Source: Pseudomonas capeferrum (lineage in GTDB: Bacteria; Pseudomonadota; Gammaproteobacteria; Pseudomonadales; Pseudomonadaceae). From it: 64,000 nucleotides of DNA. Positions 1-9,078 of this stretch are shown piece after piece. The stretch lies in assembly GCF_013523055.1 (NCBI RefSeq), contig NZ_JAAMQM010000011.1, positions 152,553-216,552 on the forward strand. The letters are read 5' to 3'. The notes below the pieces were generated by a model. It made no database searches, was not told the origin of the DNA, and worked only from the letters and a program-made list of their open reading frames with translations. The position numbers and the translations under genes are program-made. How positions within the stretch are numbered: the first letter of the stretch is position 1; every line of letters starts with the position of its first letter.

Positions 1-3000
1 GACAAAGGCACCCGTGACGCCCTGATCCGCGACAAGATCAGCACCGGCAACTGGCACCCGCACCTGGGCAACAGCCCGTCGCTGTTCGTCAACGCCGCGA
101 CCTGGGGCCTGCTGCTGACCGGCAAGCTGGTCTCGACCCACAACGAATCCGGCCTGACTTCCTCGCTCAGCCGCATCATCGGCAAGAGCGGCGAGCCGAT
201 GATCCGCAAGGGCGTCGACATGGCCATGCGCCTGATGGGCGAACAGTTCGTCACCGGCGAGACCATTGCCGAGGCCCTGGCCAACGCCAGCCGTTTCGAG
301 TCCAAGGGCTTCCGCTACTCCTACGACATGCTTGGCGAAGCCGCGTTGACCGAGCACGACGCGCAGAAGTACCTGGCGTCCTACGAGCAGGCGATCCACT
401 CCATCGGCAAAGCCTCCCATGGCCGTGGCATCTATGAAGGCCCGGGCATCTCCATCAAGCTGTCGGCGCTGCATCCGCGCTACAGCCGCGCGCAGTACGA
501 GCGTGTGATGGAAGAGCTCTATCCGCGCCTGCTGTCGCTGACCCTGATGGCCAAGCAGTACGACATCGGCCTGAACATCGACGCCGAGGAGGCCGACCGC
601 CTGGAGCTGTCGCTGGACCTGCTCGAGCGCCTGTGCTTCGAGCCGCAACTGGCCGGCTGGAACGGCATCGGTTTCGTCATCCAGGCCTACCAGAAGCGCT
701 GCCCGTACGTGATCGACTACGTCATCGACCTGGCGCGCCGCAGCCGTCATCGCCTGATGATCCGCCTGGTCAAGGGCGCGTACTGGGATAGCGAGATCAA
801 GCGCGCCCAGCTCGAGGGTCTCGAAGGCTATCCGGTCTACACCCGCAAGGTGTACACCGACGTGTCGTACATCGCCTGCGCGCGCAAGCTGCTCGCGGCG
901 CCGGAAGCCATCTATCCGCAGTTCGCCACGCACAACGCCCATACCCTCTCGGCCATCTATCACATCGCCGGCCAGAACTACTACCCGGGCCAGTACGAGT
1001 TCCAGTGCCTGCACGGCATGGGCGAGCCGCTGTACGAGCAGGTCGTCGGCAAGATCGCCGATGGCAAGCTGAACCGTCCTTGCCGCGTCTATGCGCCGGT
1101 CGGCACCCATGAAACGCTGCTGGCCTACCTGGTCCGCCGCCTGCTGGAAAACGGCGCCAACACCTCGTTCGTCAACCGTGTCGCCGACCATAGCCTACCG
1201 ATCCAGGAGCTGGTCGCCGATCCGGTCGTCAGCATCGAGCAAATGGCTACCCAGGAAGGCAGCACCGGCCTGACCCACCCGCGCATCCCGATGCCGCGTG
1301 ACCTGTACGGCGCCGAGCGGACCAACTCGGCCGGTATCGACATGGCCAACGAACACCGCCTGGCGTCGCTGTCCTGCGCCTTGCTGGCCAGCGCGCACAC
1401 CGACTGGAAGGCCGCTCCCCTGCTAGGTTGCGCCGCCAGCGAAGAAGCACCGATCGCGGTCATCAACCCGTCCGATCACCGCGACAAGGTCGGCCAGGTC
1501 CAGGAAGCGACCGTGGGCGATGTCGACAACGCCATCCAGTGCGCCATCAATGCGGCGCCGATCTGGCAGGCCACGCCGCCAACCGAACGCGCCGCGATTC
1601 TCGAGCGCACCGCCGACCTGATGGAAGCCGAGATCCAACCGCTCATGGGCCTGCTGGTCCGCGAAGCCGGCAAGACCTATCTCAATGCCATCGCCGAAGT
1701 CCGCGAGGCCGTCGACTTCCTGCGTTACTACGCGGTGCAGGCGCGCAACGACCTCAGCAATGACACTCACCGCCCGCTGGGCCCGGTCGTGTGCATCAGC
1801 CCGTGGAACTTCCCACTGGCGATCTTCACTGGTCAGGTTGCTGCCGCGCTGGCCGCCGGCAACCCGGTCCTGGCCAAGCCCGCCGAGCAGACTCCGCTGA
1901 TCGCCGCCCAGGCCGTGCGCCTGCTGCTCGAGGCAGGCATCCCCGAAGGTGTCCTGCAGATGCTGCCGGGTCGTGGCGAAACTGTCGGCGCCCGCCTGGT
2001 CGGTGACGATCGCGTCAAGGGCGTGATGTTCACCGGCTCCACCGAAGTGGCGCGCCTCCTGCAACGCAACATTGCCGGCCGCCTGGACAGTCAGGGCCGC
2101 CCGATCCCGCTGATCGCCGAAACCGGCGGCCAGAACGCCATGATCGTCGACTCCTCGGCGCTCACCGAACAGGTTGTGATCGACGTAGTGTCCTCGGCCT
2201 TCGACAGTGCCGGCCAGCGCTGCTCCGCCTTGCGCGTGCTCTGCCTGCAGGAGGATTCCGCCGACCGCGTCATCGAGATGCTCAAGGGTGCCATGGCGCA
2301 GAATCGCCTGGGCAACCCGGAGCGCCTGTCCGTGGACATCGGCCCGGTGATCGACGCCGAGGCCAAGGCCGGTATCGAGAAGCACATCCAGGGCATGCGC
2401 GAAAAAGGTCGCTCGGTGTACCAGGTGGCCATCGCCGATGCCGAGGAATGCAAGCGCGGCACCTTCGTCATGCCGACCCTGATCGAACTGGAAAGCTTCG
2501 ACGAACTCAAGCGCGAGATCTTCGGCCCGGTGCTGCACGTGGTGCGCTATAACCGCCGCAACCTCGACCAGTTGATCGAACAGATCAATGCGTCCGGCTA
2601 CGGCTTGACCCTGGGCGTGCATACCCGTATCGACGAGACGATCGCCAAGGTCGTGGACAACGTCAATGCAGGCAACGTCTATGTCAACCGCAACGTCGTT
2701 GGCGCCGTGGTCGGCGTGCAGCCGTTCGGTGGCGAAGGCCTGTCCGGTACCGGCCCCAAGGCTGGCGGCCCGCTGTACCTGTATCGCCTGCTGTCGACCC
2801 GTCCGGCCGATGCCATCGAGCAGCACTTCCAGCGCACCGACGGCGACACCAAGGTCGACACCGCCCTGCGCGATCAGCTGCTCAAGCCACTCCAGGCCCT
2901 CAAGACCTGGGCAGGCAACAACCAGCAGACCGAGCTGGCGGCGCTGTGCGAACAGTACGCCCGGCAATCCCAGAGCGGCGTGAGCCGCCTGCTGCCAGGC

Positions 3001-3432
3001 CCGACCGGCGAGCGCAACAGCTACACCATCCTGCCGCGCGAGCACGTGCTGTGCCTGGCCGAGAGCGAATCGGACCTGCTGATCCAACTGGCCGCGGTTC
3101 TGGCGGTAGGCAGCTCGGCGGTATTCCAGGACGGCGAGCCGGGCAAGTCCCTGCGCGCTCGCCTGCCGAAGGAGCTGCAAGCCAGGATCAAGCTGGTCGC
3201 CGACTGGCACAAGGACGAGGTGGTCTTCGAAGCCGTCCTGCACCACGGCGACTCCGACCAACTGCGTGACGTCTGCGGGCAGGTGGCCAAGCGTGCCGGT
3301 GCCATCGTCGGTGTCCACGGTCTGTCATCCGGTGATACCCAGATCGCCCTCGAGCGCCTGGTGATCGAGCGCGCATTGAGCGTCAACACCGCCGCCGCGG
3401 GTGGTAACGCGAGCTTGATGACCATCGGCTGA
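1..3432 (+). CDS. putA: Bifunctional proline dehydrogenase / pyrroline-5-carboxylate dehydrogenase PutA (5' end missing)
   Basis: The enzyme oxidises proline to glutamate in two steps: an FAD proline dehydrogenase, then an NAD-dependent P5C dehydrogenase. The reading frame is open from base 1, giving 1143 residues. Pseudomonas PutA is about 1310-1320 aa, so roughly 170 N-terminal residues, including the ribbon-helix-helix DNA-binding part, lie outside the window. The proline dehydrogenase barrel is seen at window residues 150-340 (RLVKGAYWDSE near 255-265). The aldehyde dehydrogenase domain follows, with ISPWNFP near 599, general base Glu707 in AETGGQ and catalytic Cys741 in GQRCSALR. A C-terminal extension ends in GGNASLMTIG. 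The first in-frame ATG-type starts in the window are internal. Full PutA proteins repress their own operon, but the segment responsible is not visible here. Confidence 0.97.
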   Translation, partial: DKGTRDALIRDKISTGNWHPHLGNSPSLFVNAATWGLLLTGKLVSTHNESGLTSSLSRIIGKSGEPMIRKGVDMAMRLMGEQFVTGETIAEALANASRFESKGFRYSYDMLGEAALTEHDAQKYLASYEQAIHSIGKASHGRGIYEGPGISIKLSALHPRYSRAQYERVMEELYPRLLSLTLMAKQYDIGLNIDAEEADRLELSLDLLERLCFEPQLAGWNGIGFVIQAYQKRCPYVIDYVIDLARRSRHRLMIRLVKGAYWDSEIKRAQLEGLEGYPVYTRKVYTDVSYIACARKLLAAPEAIYPQFATHNAHTLSAIYHIAGQNYYPGQYEFQCLHGMGEPLYEQVVGKIADGKLNRPCRVYAPVGTHETLLAYLVRRLLENGANTSFVNRVADHSLPIQELVADPVVSIEQMATQEGSTGLTHPRIPMPRDLYGAERTNSAGIDMANEHRLASLSCALLASAHTDWKAAPLLGCAASEEAPIAVINPSDHRDKVGQVQEATVGDVDNAIQCAINAAPIWQATPPTERAAILERTADLMEAEIQPLMGLLVREAGKTYLNAIAEVREAVDFLRYYAVQARNDLSNDTHRPLGPVVCISPWNFPLAIFTGQVAAALAAGNPVLAKPAEQTPLIAAQAVRLLLEAGIPEGVLQMLPGRGETVGARLVGDDRVKGVMFTGSTEVARLLQRNIAGRLDSQGRPIPLIAETGGQNAMIVDSSALTEQVVIDVVSSAFDSAGQRCSALRVLCLQEDSADRVIEMLKGAMAQNRLGNPERLSVDIGPVIDAEAKAGIEKHIQGMREKGRSVYQVAIADAEECKRGTFVMPTLIELESFDELKREIFGPVLHVVRYNRRNLDQLIEQINASGYGLTLGVHTRIDETIAKVVDNVNAGNVYVNRNVVGAVVGVQPFGGEGLSGTGPKAGGPLYLYRLLSTRPADAIEQHFQRTDGDTKVDTALRDQLLKPLQALKTWAGNNQQTELAALCEQYARQSQSGVSRLLPGPTGERNSYTILPREHVLCLAESESDLLIQLAAVLAVGSSAVFQDGEPGKSLRARLPKELQARIKLVADWHKDEVVFEAVLHHGDSDQLRDVCGQVAKRAGAIVGVHGLSSGDTQIALERLVIERALSVNTAAAGGNASLMTIG

Positions 3433-3445
3433 CAGCCGTGACTGG

Positions 3446-3483
3446 CCCCCTGCGAACGCTGTGGCAACGCGGCTTCGCGGGGG
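3446..3483 (+). terminator. Hairpin downstream of putA
   Basis: A C-rich arm (CCCCCTGCGAA) pairs with TTCGCGGGGG further on, with one bulge, 14 bp after the putA stop. There is no following T-run, so it is a weak terminator candidate or an RNA 3'-end stabiliser. The rest of the 299-bp gap to the next gene shows no convincing promoter, repeat or small gene. Confidence 0.35.
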
Positions 3484-3731
3484 TACCGGTCAATCTTCGC
3501 GTGATACGTCCTGCGCCACGCTTGCTGCAAAGGCGCCTGGCGCGACTTCCCGCCTGTTTTTCGCGATCCTGGCCCATTGACCCTACGACCTGCCGTTCCC
3601 CTCGAACATGTAGCTCCTCCTGGGCCATTGCGTTGTCGCGCTCGGTCGCCCGAGTGCCCGGCGCCTGCCTATCGACAACAGCGAAACCTCGCTAACATGG
3701 CCTCGGGAATCATCACAGCAAGGACTGTCCA

Positions 3732-4790
3732 ATGCAGCACATTGTTTCCCGGATCGAGGCGGTTGCGGCATCCCGTGGCTATACCCTGGACGCACACCAG
3801 CGTGCCTGCGTTCTGCGGCTTGGCCAGCTGGCGGAGGATGTCCTGCACAGACCCCTGATTCGACTTCGCAAGCCCAGGGGGCTTTATGTCTGGGGACCGG
3901 TGGGTAGAGGCAAGAGCTTCTTGCTGGACACTTTCTTCGACGCGTTACCGTTTGAAGAAAAGAAGCGCGTTCACTTCCACGAGTTCTTCCGGGAATTGCA
4001 TCAACGTCTGTTCGAACTGTCCGGTAGCGACCATGGCATGGACGATGCGCTCGACGAAATGCTCAAGGACTGCAAGCTGCTTTGTTTCGACGAGTTCCAC
4101 TTGCACGACATCGGCGATGCCATGTTGATCAGCCGAGTGTTCAAAGCCATCTTCGCTCGCGACTGCCTGCTGTTGACCACGTCGAACTATGCCCCCGAAG
4201 GCTTGTTGCCCAACCCGCTTTACCATGAACGGTTCCTGCCTGCGATCCGCCTGATCGAAGCGCACATGGATATCGTATCGATCGCCGGCGATATCGATTA
4301 CCGCAGCCTGGCCAATGAAGGCTCCGATACCTTCGGACGGGGCGCGTTCATCTCTCCCGGCTCCTCGTCGCAGCGCGAGCGACTGGGTCTTCCGACTCCG
4401 GGCACCGAGAGAACGGTACTGCAGGTAAACCATCGCCCGCTGCACGCCATCACGGTATCGGACACGTGCCTGCATCTGAGCTTCAGCGACATCTGCGAGG
4501 CGCCCACGGCAACGATGGACTACCTGGCGCTGGTCAAACGGTACCCCTGCTGGATCATCGAAGACGTCCCCCGTATATCCAAGGCTTCAGCGGCCGCTCA
4601 GCAACGGTTTCTCAACCTGGTGGATGTGCTTTACGACAAACGCTGCACGGTATTCATGATCAGCGCGCTGCCTCTGATCGAGGCGATCGACCATTGTGAC
4701 ATCGCCGACATCGTCAGGACCCGCAGCCGCCTCTCGCAGATGAGGCAGTTGGACAAGGAGGCAACAGAGGAAGCGGCAGCATGCCAATAA
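3732..4790 (+). CDS. zapE: ZapE/AFG1-type AAA ATPase
   Basis: A P-loop ATPase of the AFG1/ZapE family (352 aa; E. coli ZapE is 375 aa). ZapE associates with the division ring and affects FtsZ filaments; mitochondrial AFG1 acts in inner-membrane protein turnover. Walker A is GPVGRGKS at residues 55-62 (Lys61) and Walker B is LLCFDEF with Asp120-Glu121. The family-typical HFHEFFRELHQRL follows Walker A, and the C-terminus carries TRSRLSQMRQ. Codon use looks less GC-biased than the flanking genes. The gene sits alone between putA and a permease instead of in a division or ribosomal-protein context, so it may be a second, specialised copy. Whether another zapE exists elsewhere cannot be seen here. 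Confidence 0.85.
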   Translation: MQHIVSRIEAVAASRGYTLDAHQRACVLRLGQLAEDVLHRPLIRLRKPRGLYVWGPVGRGKSFLLDTFFDALPFEEKKRVHFHEFFRELHQRLFELSGSDHGMDDALDEMLKDCKLLCFDEFHLHDIGDAMLISRVFKAIFARDCLLLTTSNYAPEGLLPNPLYHERFLPAIRLIEAHMDIVSIAGDIDYRSLANEGSDTFGRGAFISPGSSSQRERLGLPTPGTERTVLQVNHRPLHAITVSDTCLHLSFSDICEAPTATMDYLALVKRYPCWIIEDVPRISKASAAAQQRFLNLVDVLYDKRCTVFMISALPLIEAIDHCDIADIVRTRSRLSQMRQLDKEATEEAAACQ

Positions 4791-4882
4791 ATTAATTGGT
4801 CGTATTGCCCGGTATAACGAATCGTTTGAATCTTTCCCACATTGGCAGGAACGCCAGACAATAACAAAAATGGACTTCGATA

Positions 4883-5635
4883 ATGAGTGATGCCTTCGCT
4901 ATTGGCCTGCCCGGCTATGTCGTGATGTTCGCAACCTTGTTGTGCGCCTACGTGATCTTCGGCATTGCCGGATTCGGTACCGCATTGGTCGCCAGTCCCA
5001 TCCTGGCGCTCTATATCCCCATCGCCAAGATAGTCCCCCTGCTCGCACTGATGGATCTCTGCGCAGCGGTGGTCAATGTCAGCCGCGACGGACGCAAGGC
5101 CGATTGGACGGAGCTCGGGCGCCTGGTTCCGCTCATGGTCATCGGCAGCCTGATCGGCGCCGCCATCCTCATCAAGACCAAGCCCGATATCCTGCTCCTG
5201 GCACTGGGCCTATTCGTGGTGGGATATTCCATCTACTCGCTCAGCGGCCTCAAGCCGGACCGCTCCTTCTCCCCCGCATCGGCAATCCCGTTCGGCTCGG
5301 TCGGTGGAGTCTTCAGCGCCCTGTTCGGCAGCGGTGGCTTCATCTATGCCATCTACCTCAGCGGTCGACTCAAGGACAAGAACGCGATGCGGATCACGCA
5401 GACGACGTTGATCGGCCTGAGTACCTTGACCCGCGTGGTGCTGTTCGCGATCGCCGGGGTCTACCTGGACACTAGCCTGCTCTGGCTCGCCCTGTTCCTG
5501 GCGCCAGGCATGTTGATCGGCATCACGCTAGGCCGTCGCCTCACGCTCAACATGTCCAGGGAACAGTTCCTGAAGCTGATCAATATCGTCGTGCTCGCCT
5601 CGGGCGTGATGCTGATCATTCGCTATTTCGCCTGA
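4883..5635 (+). CDS. TauE/SafE family membrane permease
   Basis: A 250-aa, very hydrophobic protein with about eight membrane segments and the duplicated four-helix layout of the TauE/SafE (DUF81) family. Members are proposed to export sulfite, sulfoacetate or related organic anions. Family features are an N-terminal FGIAGFGTALVASPIL and, after the midpoint, GSVGGVFSALFGSGGFIYAIYLSGR, the two pseudo-repeat signatures. It begins 92 bp after zapE on the same strand, with only a weak upstream GGA. The substrate cannot be read from sequence. No sulfonate or sulfite metabolic genes are adjacent. Confidence 0.85.
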   Translation: MSDAFAIGLPGYVVMFATLLCAYVIFGIAGFGTALVASPILALYIPIAKIVPLLALMDLCAAVVNVSRDGRKADWTELGRLVPLMVIGSLIGAAILIKTKPDILLLALGLFVVGYSIYSLSGLKPDRSFSPASAIPFGSVGGVFSALFGSGGFIYAIYLSGRLKDKNAMRITQTTLIGLSTLTRVVLFAIAGVYLDTSLLWLALFLAPGMLIGITLGRRLTLNMSREQFLKLINIVVLASGVMLIIRYFA

Positions 5636-5802
5636 ACTGCGCCGGCCAACTACTTGTTCCAAGCGGGCCTATCCAATATCGGCACGCTTGTACGAAGCAT
5701 CCGCAAAGCCTGTGGTATCTATAACCATCACTCGCATTGATTGCCCTGTCCACGTACCAACCTGCTGCATAGACTCTCCTGATCCCTACCAGGAATGTCG
5801 CC

Positions 5803-7605
5803 ATGTCCGAGTCTCTGCTCTGCAACCGCAATCTCGCCTTCGAGCTCTATGAAGTCCTGGACGCCGAGGCGCTGACCCGGCGCGCGCGTTTTGCCGAACA
5901 TGACCGGGCAACCTTCGATGCTGCGCTGGACACCGCTCGCGAGATTGCCGAGCGTTATTTCGCGCCGCATAACCGCAAGGCCGACGAACAGGAGCCGCGC
6001 TTTGTCGAGGGGCGCGCGCAGCTGATCGCCGAGGTCGGGCCGGCGGTACAGGCTTTTCTCGATGCCGGTTTTCTGAATGCCAACCGCGACTTCGAGGTGG
6101 GCGGGATGCAGCTGCCGACGCTGGTGTCGCAAGCCTGCTTCGCGCATTTCCAGGCAGCCAACGCCGCGACCACCGCTTACCCTTTCCTGACCATGGGGGC
6201 CGCCAATCTGATCGAGGCCTTCGGCAGCGAAGAGCAGAAACGGCTCTTCCTGCAGCCGATGATCGACGGCCGTTGCTTCGGCACCATGGCCTTGACCGAG
6301 CCTCACGCAGGCTCGTCGCTCGCCGATATCCATACCCGCGCCCAGCCGGCAGACGATGGCCACTATCGTCTGCGGGGCGCCAAGATCTTCATTTCCGCGG
6401 GCGACCATGAGCTGTCGGAGAATATCGTCCATCTGGTACTGGCCAAGCTGCCGGACGCACCGCCCGGCGTCAAAGGCATCTCCTTGTTCATCGTGCCCAA
6501 GTTCCTGATCAATGCCGATGGCAGCCTGGGACCGCGCAACGATGTGCAATTGGCAGGGCTGTTCCACAAGATGGGCTGGCGTGGCACGACTTCGACAGCG
6601 CTCGATTTCGGTGCCAACGGCGCGTGCATCGGCTACCTGGTGGGACAACCGCATCAGGGGCTGGCCTACATGTTCCAGATGATGAACGAGGCGCGCATCG
6701 GCGTTGGCATGGGCGCGGTAATGCTGGGCTACGCCGGCTACCTGCACTCGCTGGACTACGCTCGCCAGCGCCAGCAGGGGCGTCTGGCGGACAACCGCGA
6801 TCCGCTCGCCAACGCCACGCCGATCATTGCCCACACTGACGTCAAGCGCATGCTGCTGGCGCAGAAAGCCTATGTGGAAGGCGGATTCGACCTGGGCCTG
6901 TATGCCGCGCGGTTGTTCGATGACAGCAGGACCGCCGATACACCGATGGAGCGACAGCAGGCCCAGGAACTGCTCGACCTGCTCACTCCGGTGGTGAAGT
7001 CATGGCCCTCCGAGTTCTGCCTGAAAGCCAACGACCTTGCCATTCAAGTCCTCGGTGGTCATGGCTATACCCGCGACCATCCTGTCGAGCAGTACTACCG
7101 TGACAACCGGCTGAACCCGATCCACGAGGGCACCCATGGCATCCAGTCCCTCGACCTGCTCGGCCGCAAGCTGGCCCAGAACGATGGAGCCGGGCTCAAG
7201 CACCTGATGCGCCTGATGGTCACCACCTGTGAACGCGCTGGCGGCTATCCAGGGCTCGATGGCCTGCGCCAGCCCCTGCAGCGGCTGTTGGCCGACCTGC
7301 AGGACGTCACCCTGAGCCTGCTTGGCGATCTGCGCGAAGGCAAGAGTGTCCGCGCGCTGGCCAACTCTGCCTTGTACCTAAAGGCATTCGGCCATGGCGT
7401 GGTCGGCTGGCGCTGGCTCGAGCAGGCGATCCATGCCGAACGAGGCCTGGTCCTGGGAAACGAGGCCGATCGATCCTTCTATCTCGGCAAGTTGCAGGCC
7501 GCGCGCTATTTCCTGACCTGGGAGGTGCCGGGCTGCCATAATGAGCTGGCATTGCTCGCGGCCCGTGACGACACCTGCCTAGGCATGCGCGACGCGTGGT
7601 TCTGA
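5803..7605 (+). CDS. Acyl-CoA dehydrogenase, long (about 600 aa) type with C-terminal extension
   Basis: An FAD enzyme that introduces the 2,3-double bond in acyl-CoA during beta-oxidation or related catabolism. It has 600 aa: N-terminal helical domain, middle beta domain (CFGTMALTEPHAGSSLADI near residues 164-182), C-terminal helical domain, and the extra C-terminal domain of the larger subfamily, which includes DmdC-like and FadE-like enzymes. NPIHEGTHGIQSLDLLGRK near 440-458 matches the segment carrying the catalytic Glu in this subfamily. The start is supported by AGGAA seven bases upstream. It lies 30 bp before tldD on the same strand and is probably cotranscribed with it. Chain-length preference cannot be predicted. 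Confidence 0.92.
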   Translation: MSESLLCNRNLAFELYEVLDAEALTRRARFAEHDRATFDAALDTAREIAERYFAPHNRKADEQEPRFVEGRAQLIAEVGPAVQAFLDAGFLNANRDFEVGGMQLPTLVSQACFAHFQAANAATTAYPFLTMGAANLIEAFGSEEQKRLFLQPMIDGRCFGTMALTEPHAGSSLADIHTRAQPADDGHYRLRGAKIFISAGDHELSENIVHLVLAKLPDAPPGVKGISLFIVPKFLINADGSLGPRNDVQLAGLFHKMGWRGTTSTALDFGANGACIGYLVGQPHQGLAYMFQMMNEARIGVGMGAVMLGYAGYLHSLDYARQRQQGRLADNRDPLANATPIIAHTDVKRMLLAQKAYVEGGFDLGLYAARLFDDSRTADTPMERQQAQELLDLLTPVVKSWPSEFCLKANDLAIQVLGGHGYTRDHPVEQYYRDNRLNPIHEGTHGIQSLDLLGRKLAQNDGAGLKHLMRLMVTTCERAGGYPGLDGLRQPLQRLLADLQDVTLSLLGDLREGKSVRALANSALYLKAFGHGVVGWRWLEQAIHAERGLVLGNEADRSFYLGKLQAARYFLTWEVPGCHNELALLAARDDTCLGMRDAWF

Positions 7606-7635
7606 GGGAACCACCGCCCACACGGAGGTTCCTGC

Positions 7636-9078
7636 ATGTTCGATTCAAGCGCCCTGCTGCGTCAGCGCTTTGCCGCGCTGCGCAGCCAGGCCGAGTTCTT
7701 TTCCCTGCGCCATGTGAGGCAATCCTTCCAGTCTCTGTCGGTGCGCCGCAACGTGGCCGAACCACCTTCGTTCAGCGAAGACCAAGGCGCCATGCTGACG
7801 GTGCGCGTGAAGGGTGTCGAAGCCTACGCGGCCACCGCCGATCTTTCCCAGACCGGCCTGCAGCGGGCCTTGGAGCAAGCTGAGGGGCTTGCCCGGGAAA
7901 TTGCCGCGCATGCGCTGCTCGACCTCGGCGACCAGCCGGTGGCCAGCGGACGTCACGATCACTTGTCTCCAAACCTCGATCGCCCCTTGCCCAGCCTCGG
8001 CGAATGGCTGGACCTGCTCGCTCGCGAATCGGCCAGCGTGCCCAAGGATCCGCGCTTGGTGGACTGGCAGGCGAGCCTGGGGATCGGTCACGTCGAGCAG
8101 ATTTTCCTGAGTTCTGCCGGCGCCGAGCTGCGTCATGCCCAGCGCTTCCTGTTTCCTGGCGTCAGCGTGACCGCCAGTGATGGGCATGACAGCCAGAGCC
8201 GTAGTCTGGGTCGGGAAAACTTTGGCCAGCAAGGCGGCCTGGAAGTCATCGAACGCTGTGGGCTGGTGGGCGCGAGCGCCTCTGTCGCCGACCAGGCCTT
8301 GCAACTGCTGCTGGCCCCGAATACACCGAGCGGCGCGCGCGACCTGCTACTGATGCCTGACCAGATGATGCTGCAGATCCATGAATCCATCGGCCACCCG
8401 CTGGAGATGGACCGAATCCTGGGCGACGAACGCAACTATGCCGGCACCAGCTTCGTCAAGGCCAGCGACTTCGGCCGGTTGCAGTACGGTTCGGCGAAGC
8501 TCAACGTAACCTTCGATCCCAGCATTGACGAAGAACTGGCCAGCTACAGCCACGACGATGACGGCACGTCCGCCAGCAAACAATTCCTGATCCGCGACGG
8601 ACTGCTGCTGCGCCCGCTCGGCGGTGCCTTGTCGCAGCACCGCTCGGGCCTGCAGGGCGTGGCCAACAGCCGGGCGTGCAGCTGGAACCGCGCGCCGATC
8701 GACCGCATGGCCAACCTCAATATCGAGCCGGGCGACCGGTCGCTGGAGCAACTGATCGCGGGCATCGAGCATGGGATATTGATGCGCACCAATCGCTCCT
8801 GGTCCATCGACGACGCGCGCAACAAGTTCCAGTTCGGCTGCGAATGGGGCCAGCTTATCGAGCAAGGCGAGCTCAAGGGCGTGGTCAAGAACCCCAATTA
8901 CCGAGGTGTTTCCGCGCAATTCTGGCGCAACCTCAGCGCGGTCGGCGATCGCAGCACCTTGCAGGTATTGGGTACGCCCAACTGCGGCAAGGGCGAACCC
9001 AACCAGGTGGTCCGCGTGGGCCACGCTTCGCCGGCCTGTGTGTTCAGCCAGATCGACGTATTCGGAGGGGACGCCTGA
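7636..9078 (+). CDS. tldD: TldD family metalloprotease subunit
   Basis: The catalytic subunit type of the TldD/TldE heterodimeric zinc protease. In enterobacteria it removes N-terminal residues from unfolded peptides, matures microcin B17 and degrades CcdA. The protein has 480 aa. The HExxxH zinc motif is HESIGH at residues 249-254, and a third ligand candidate is Cys450 in NCGKGEPNQ, both as in TldD. ACGGAGG precedes the ATG. It overlaps tldE by one base (TGATG), so the two subunits are translationally coupled. Pseudomonads usually carry another tldD/pmbA pair near other housekeeping genes; this pair, linked to an acyl-CoA dehydrogenase, may be a paralogue with a dedicated substrate. Confidence 0.9.
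   Translation: MFDSSALLRQRFAALRSQAEFFSLRHVRQSFQSLSVRRNVAEPPSFSEDQGAMLTVRVKGVEAYAATADLSQTGLQRALEQAEGLAREIAAHALLDLGDQPVASGRHDHLSPNLDRPLPSLGEWLDLLARESASVPKDPRLVDWQASLGIGHVEQIFLSSAGAELRHAQRFLFPGVSVTASDGHDSQSRSLGRENFGQQGGLEVIERCGLVGASASVADQALQLLLAPNTPSGARDLLLMPDQMMLQIHESIGHPLEMDRILGDERNYAGTSFVKASDFGRLQYGSAKLNVTFDPSIDEELASYSHDDDGTSASKQFLIRDGLLLRPLGGALSQHRSGLQGVANSRACSWNRAPIDRMANLNIEPGDRSLEQLIAGIEHGILMRTNRSWSIDDARNKFQFGCEWGQLIEQGELKGVVKNPNYRGVSAQFWRNLSAVGDRSTLQVLGTPNCGKGEPNQVVRVGHASPACVFSQIDVFGGDA

Noticed and set aside
1423..3318. 631-codon open frame antisense to putA
   Set aside because: It lies entirely within the PutA coding region. High GC3 keeps antisense frames open, and the translation has no domain-like pattern.
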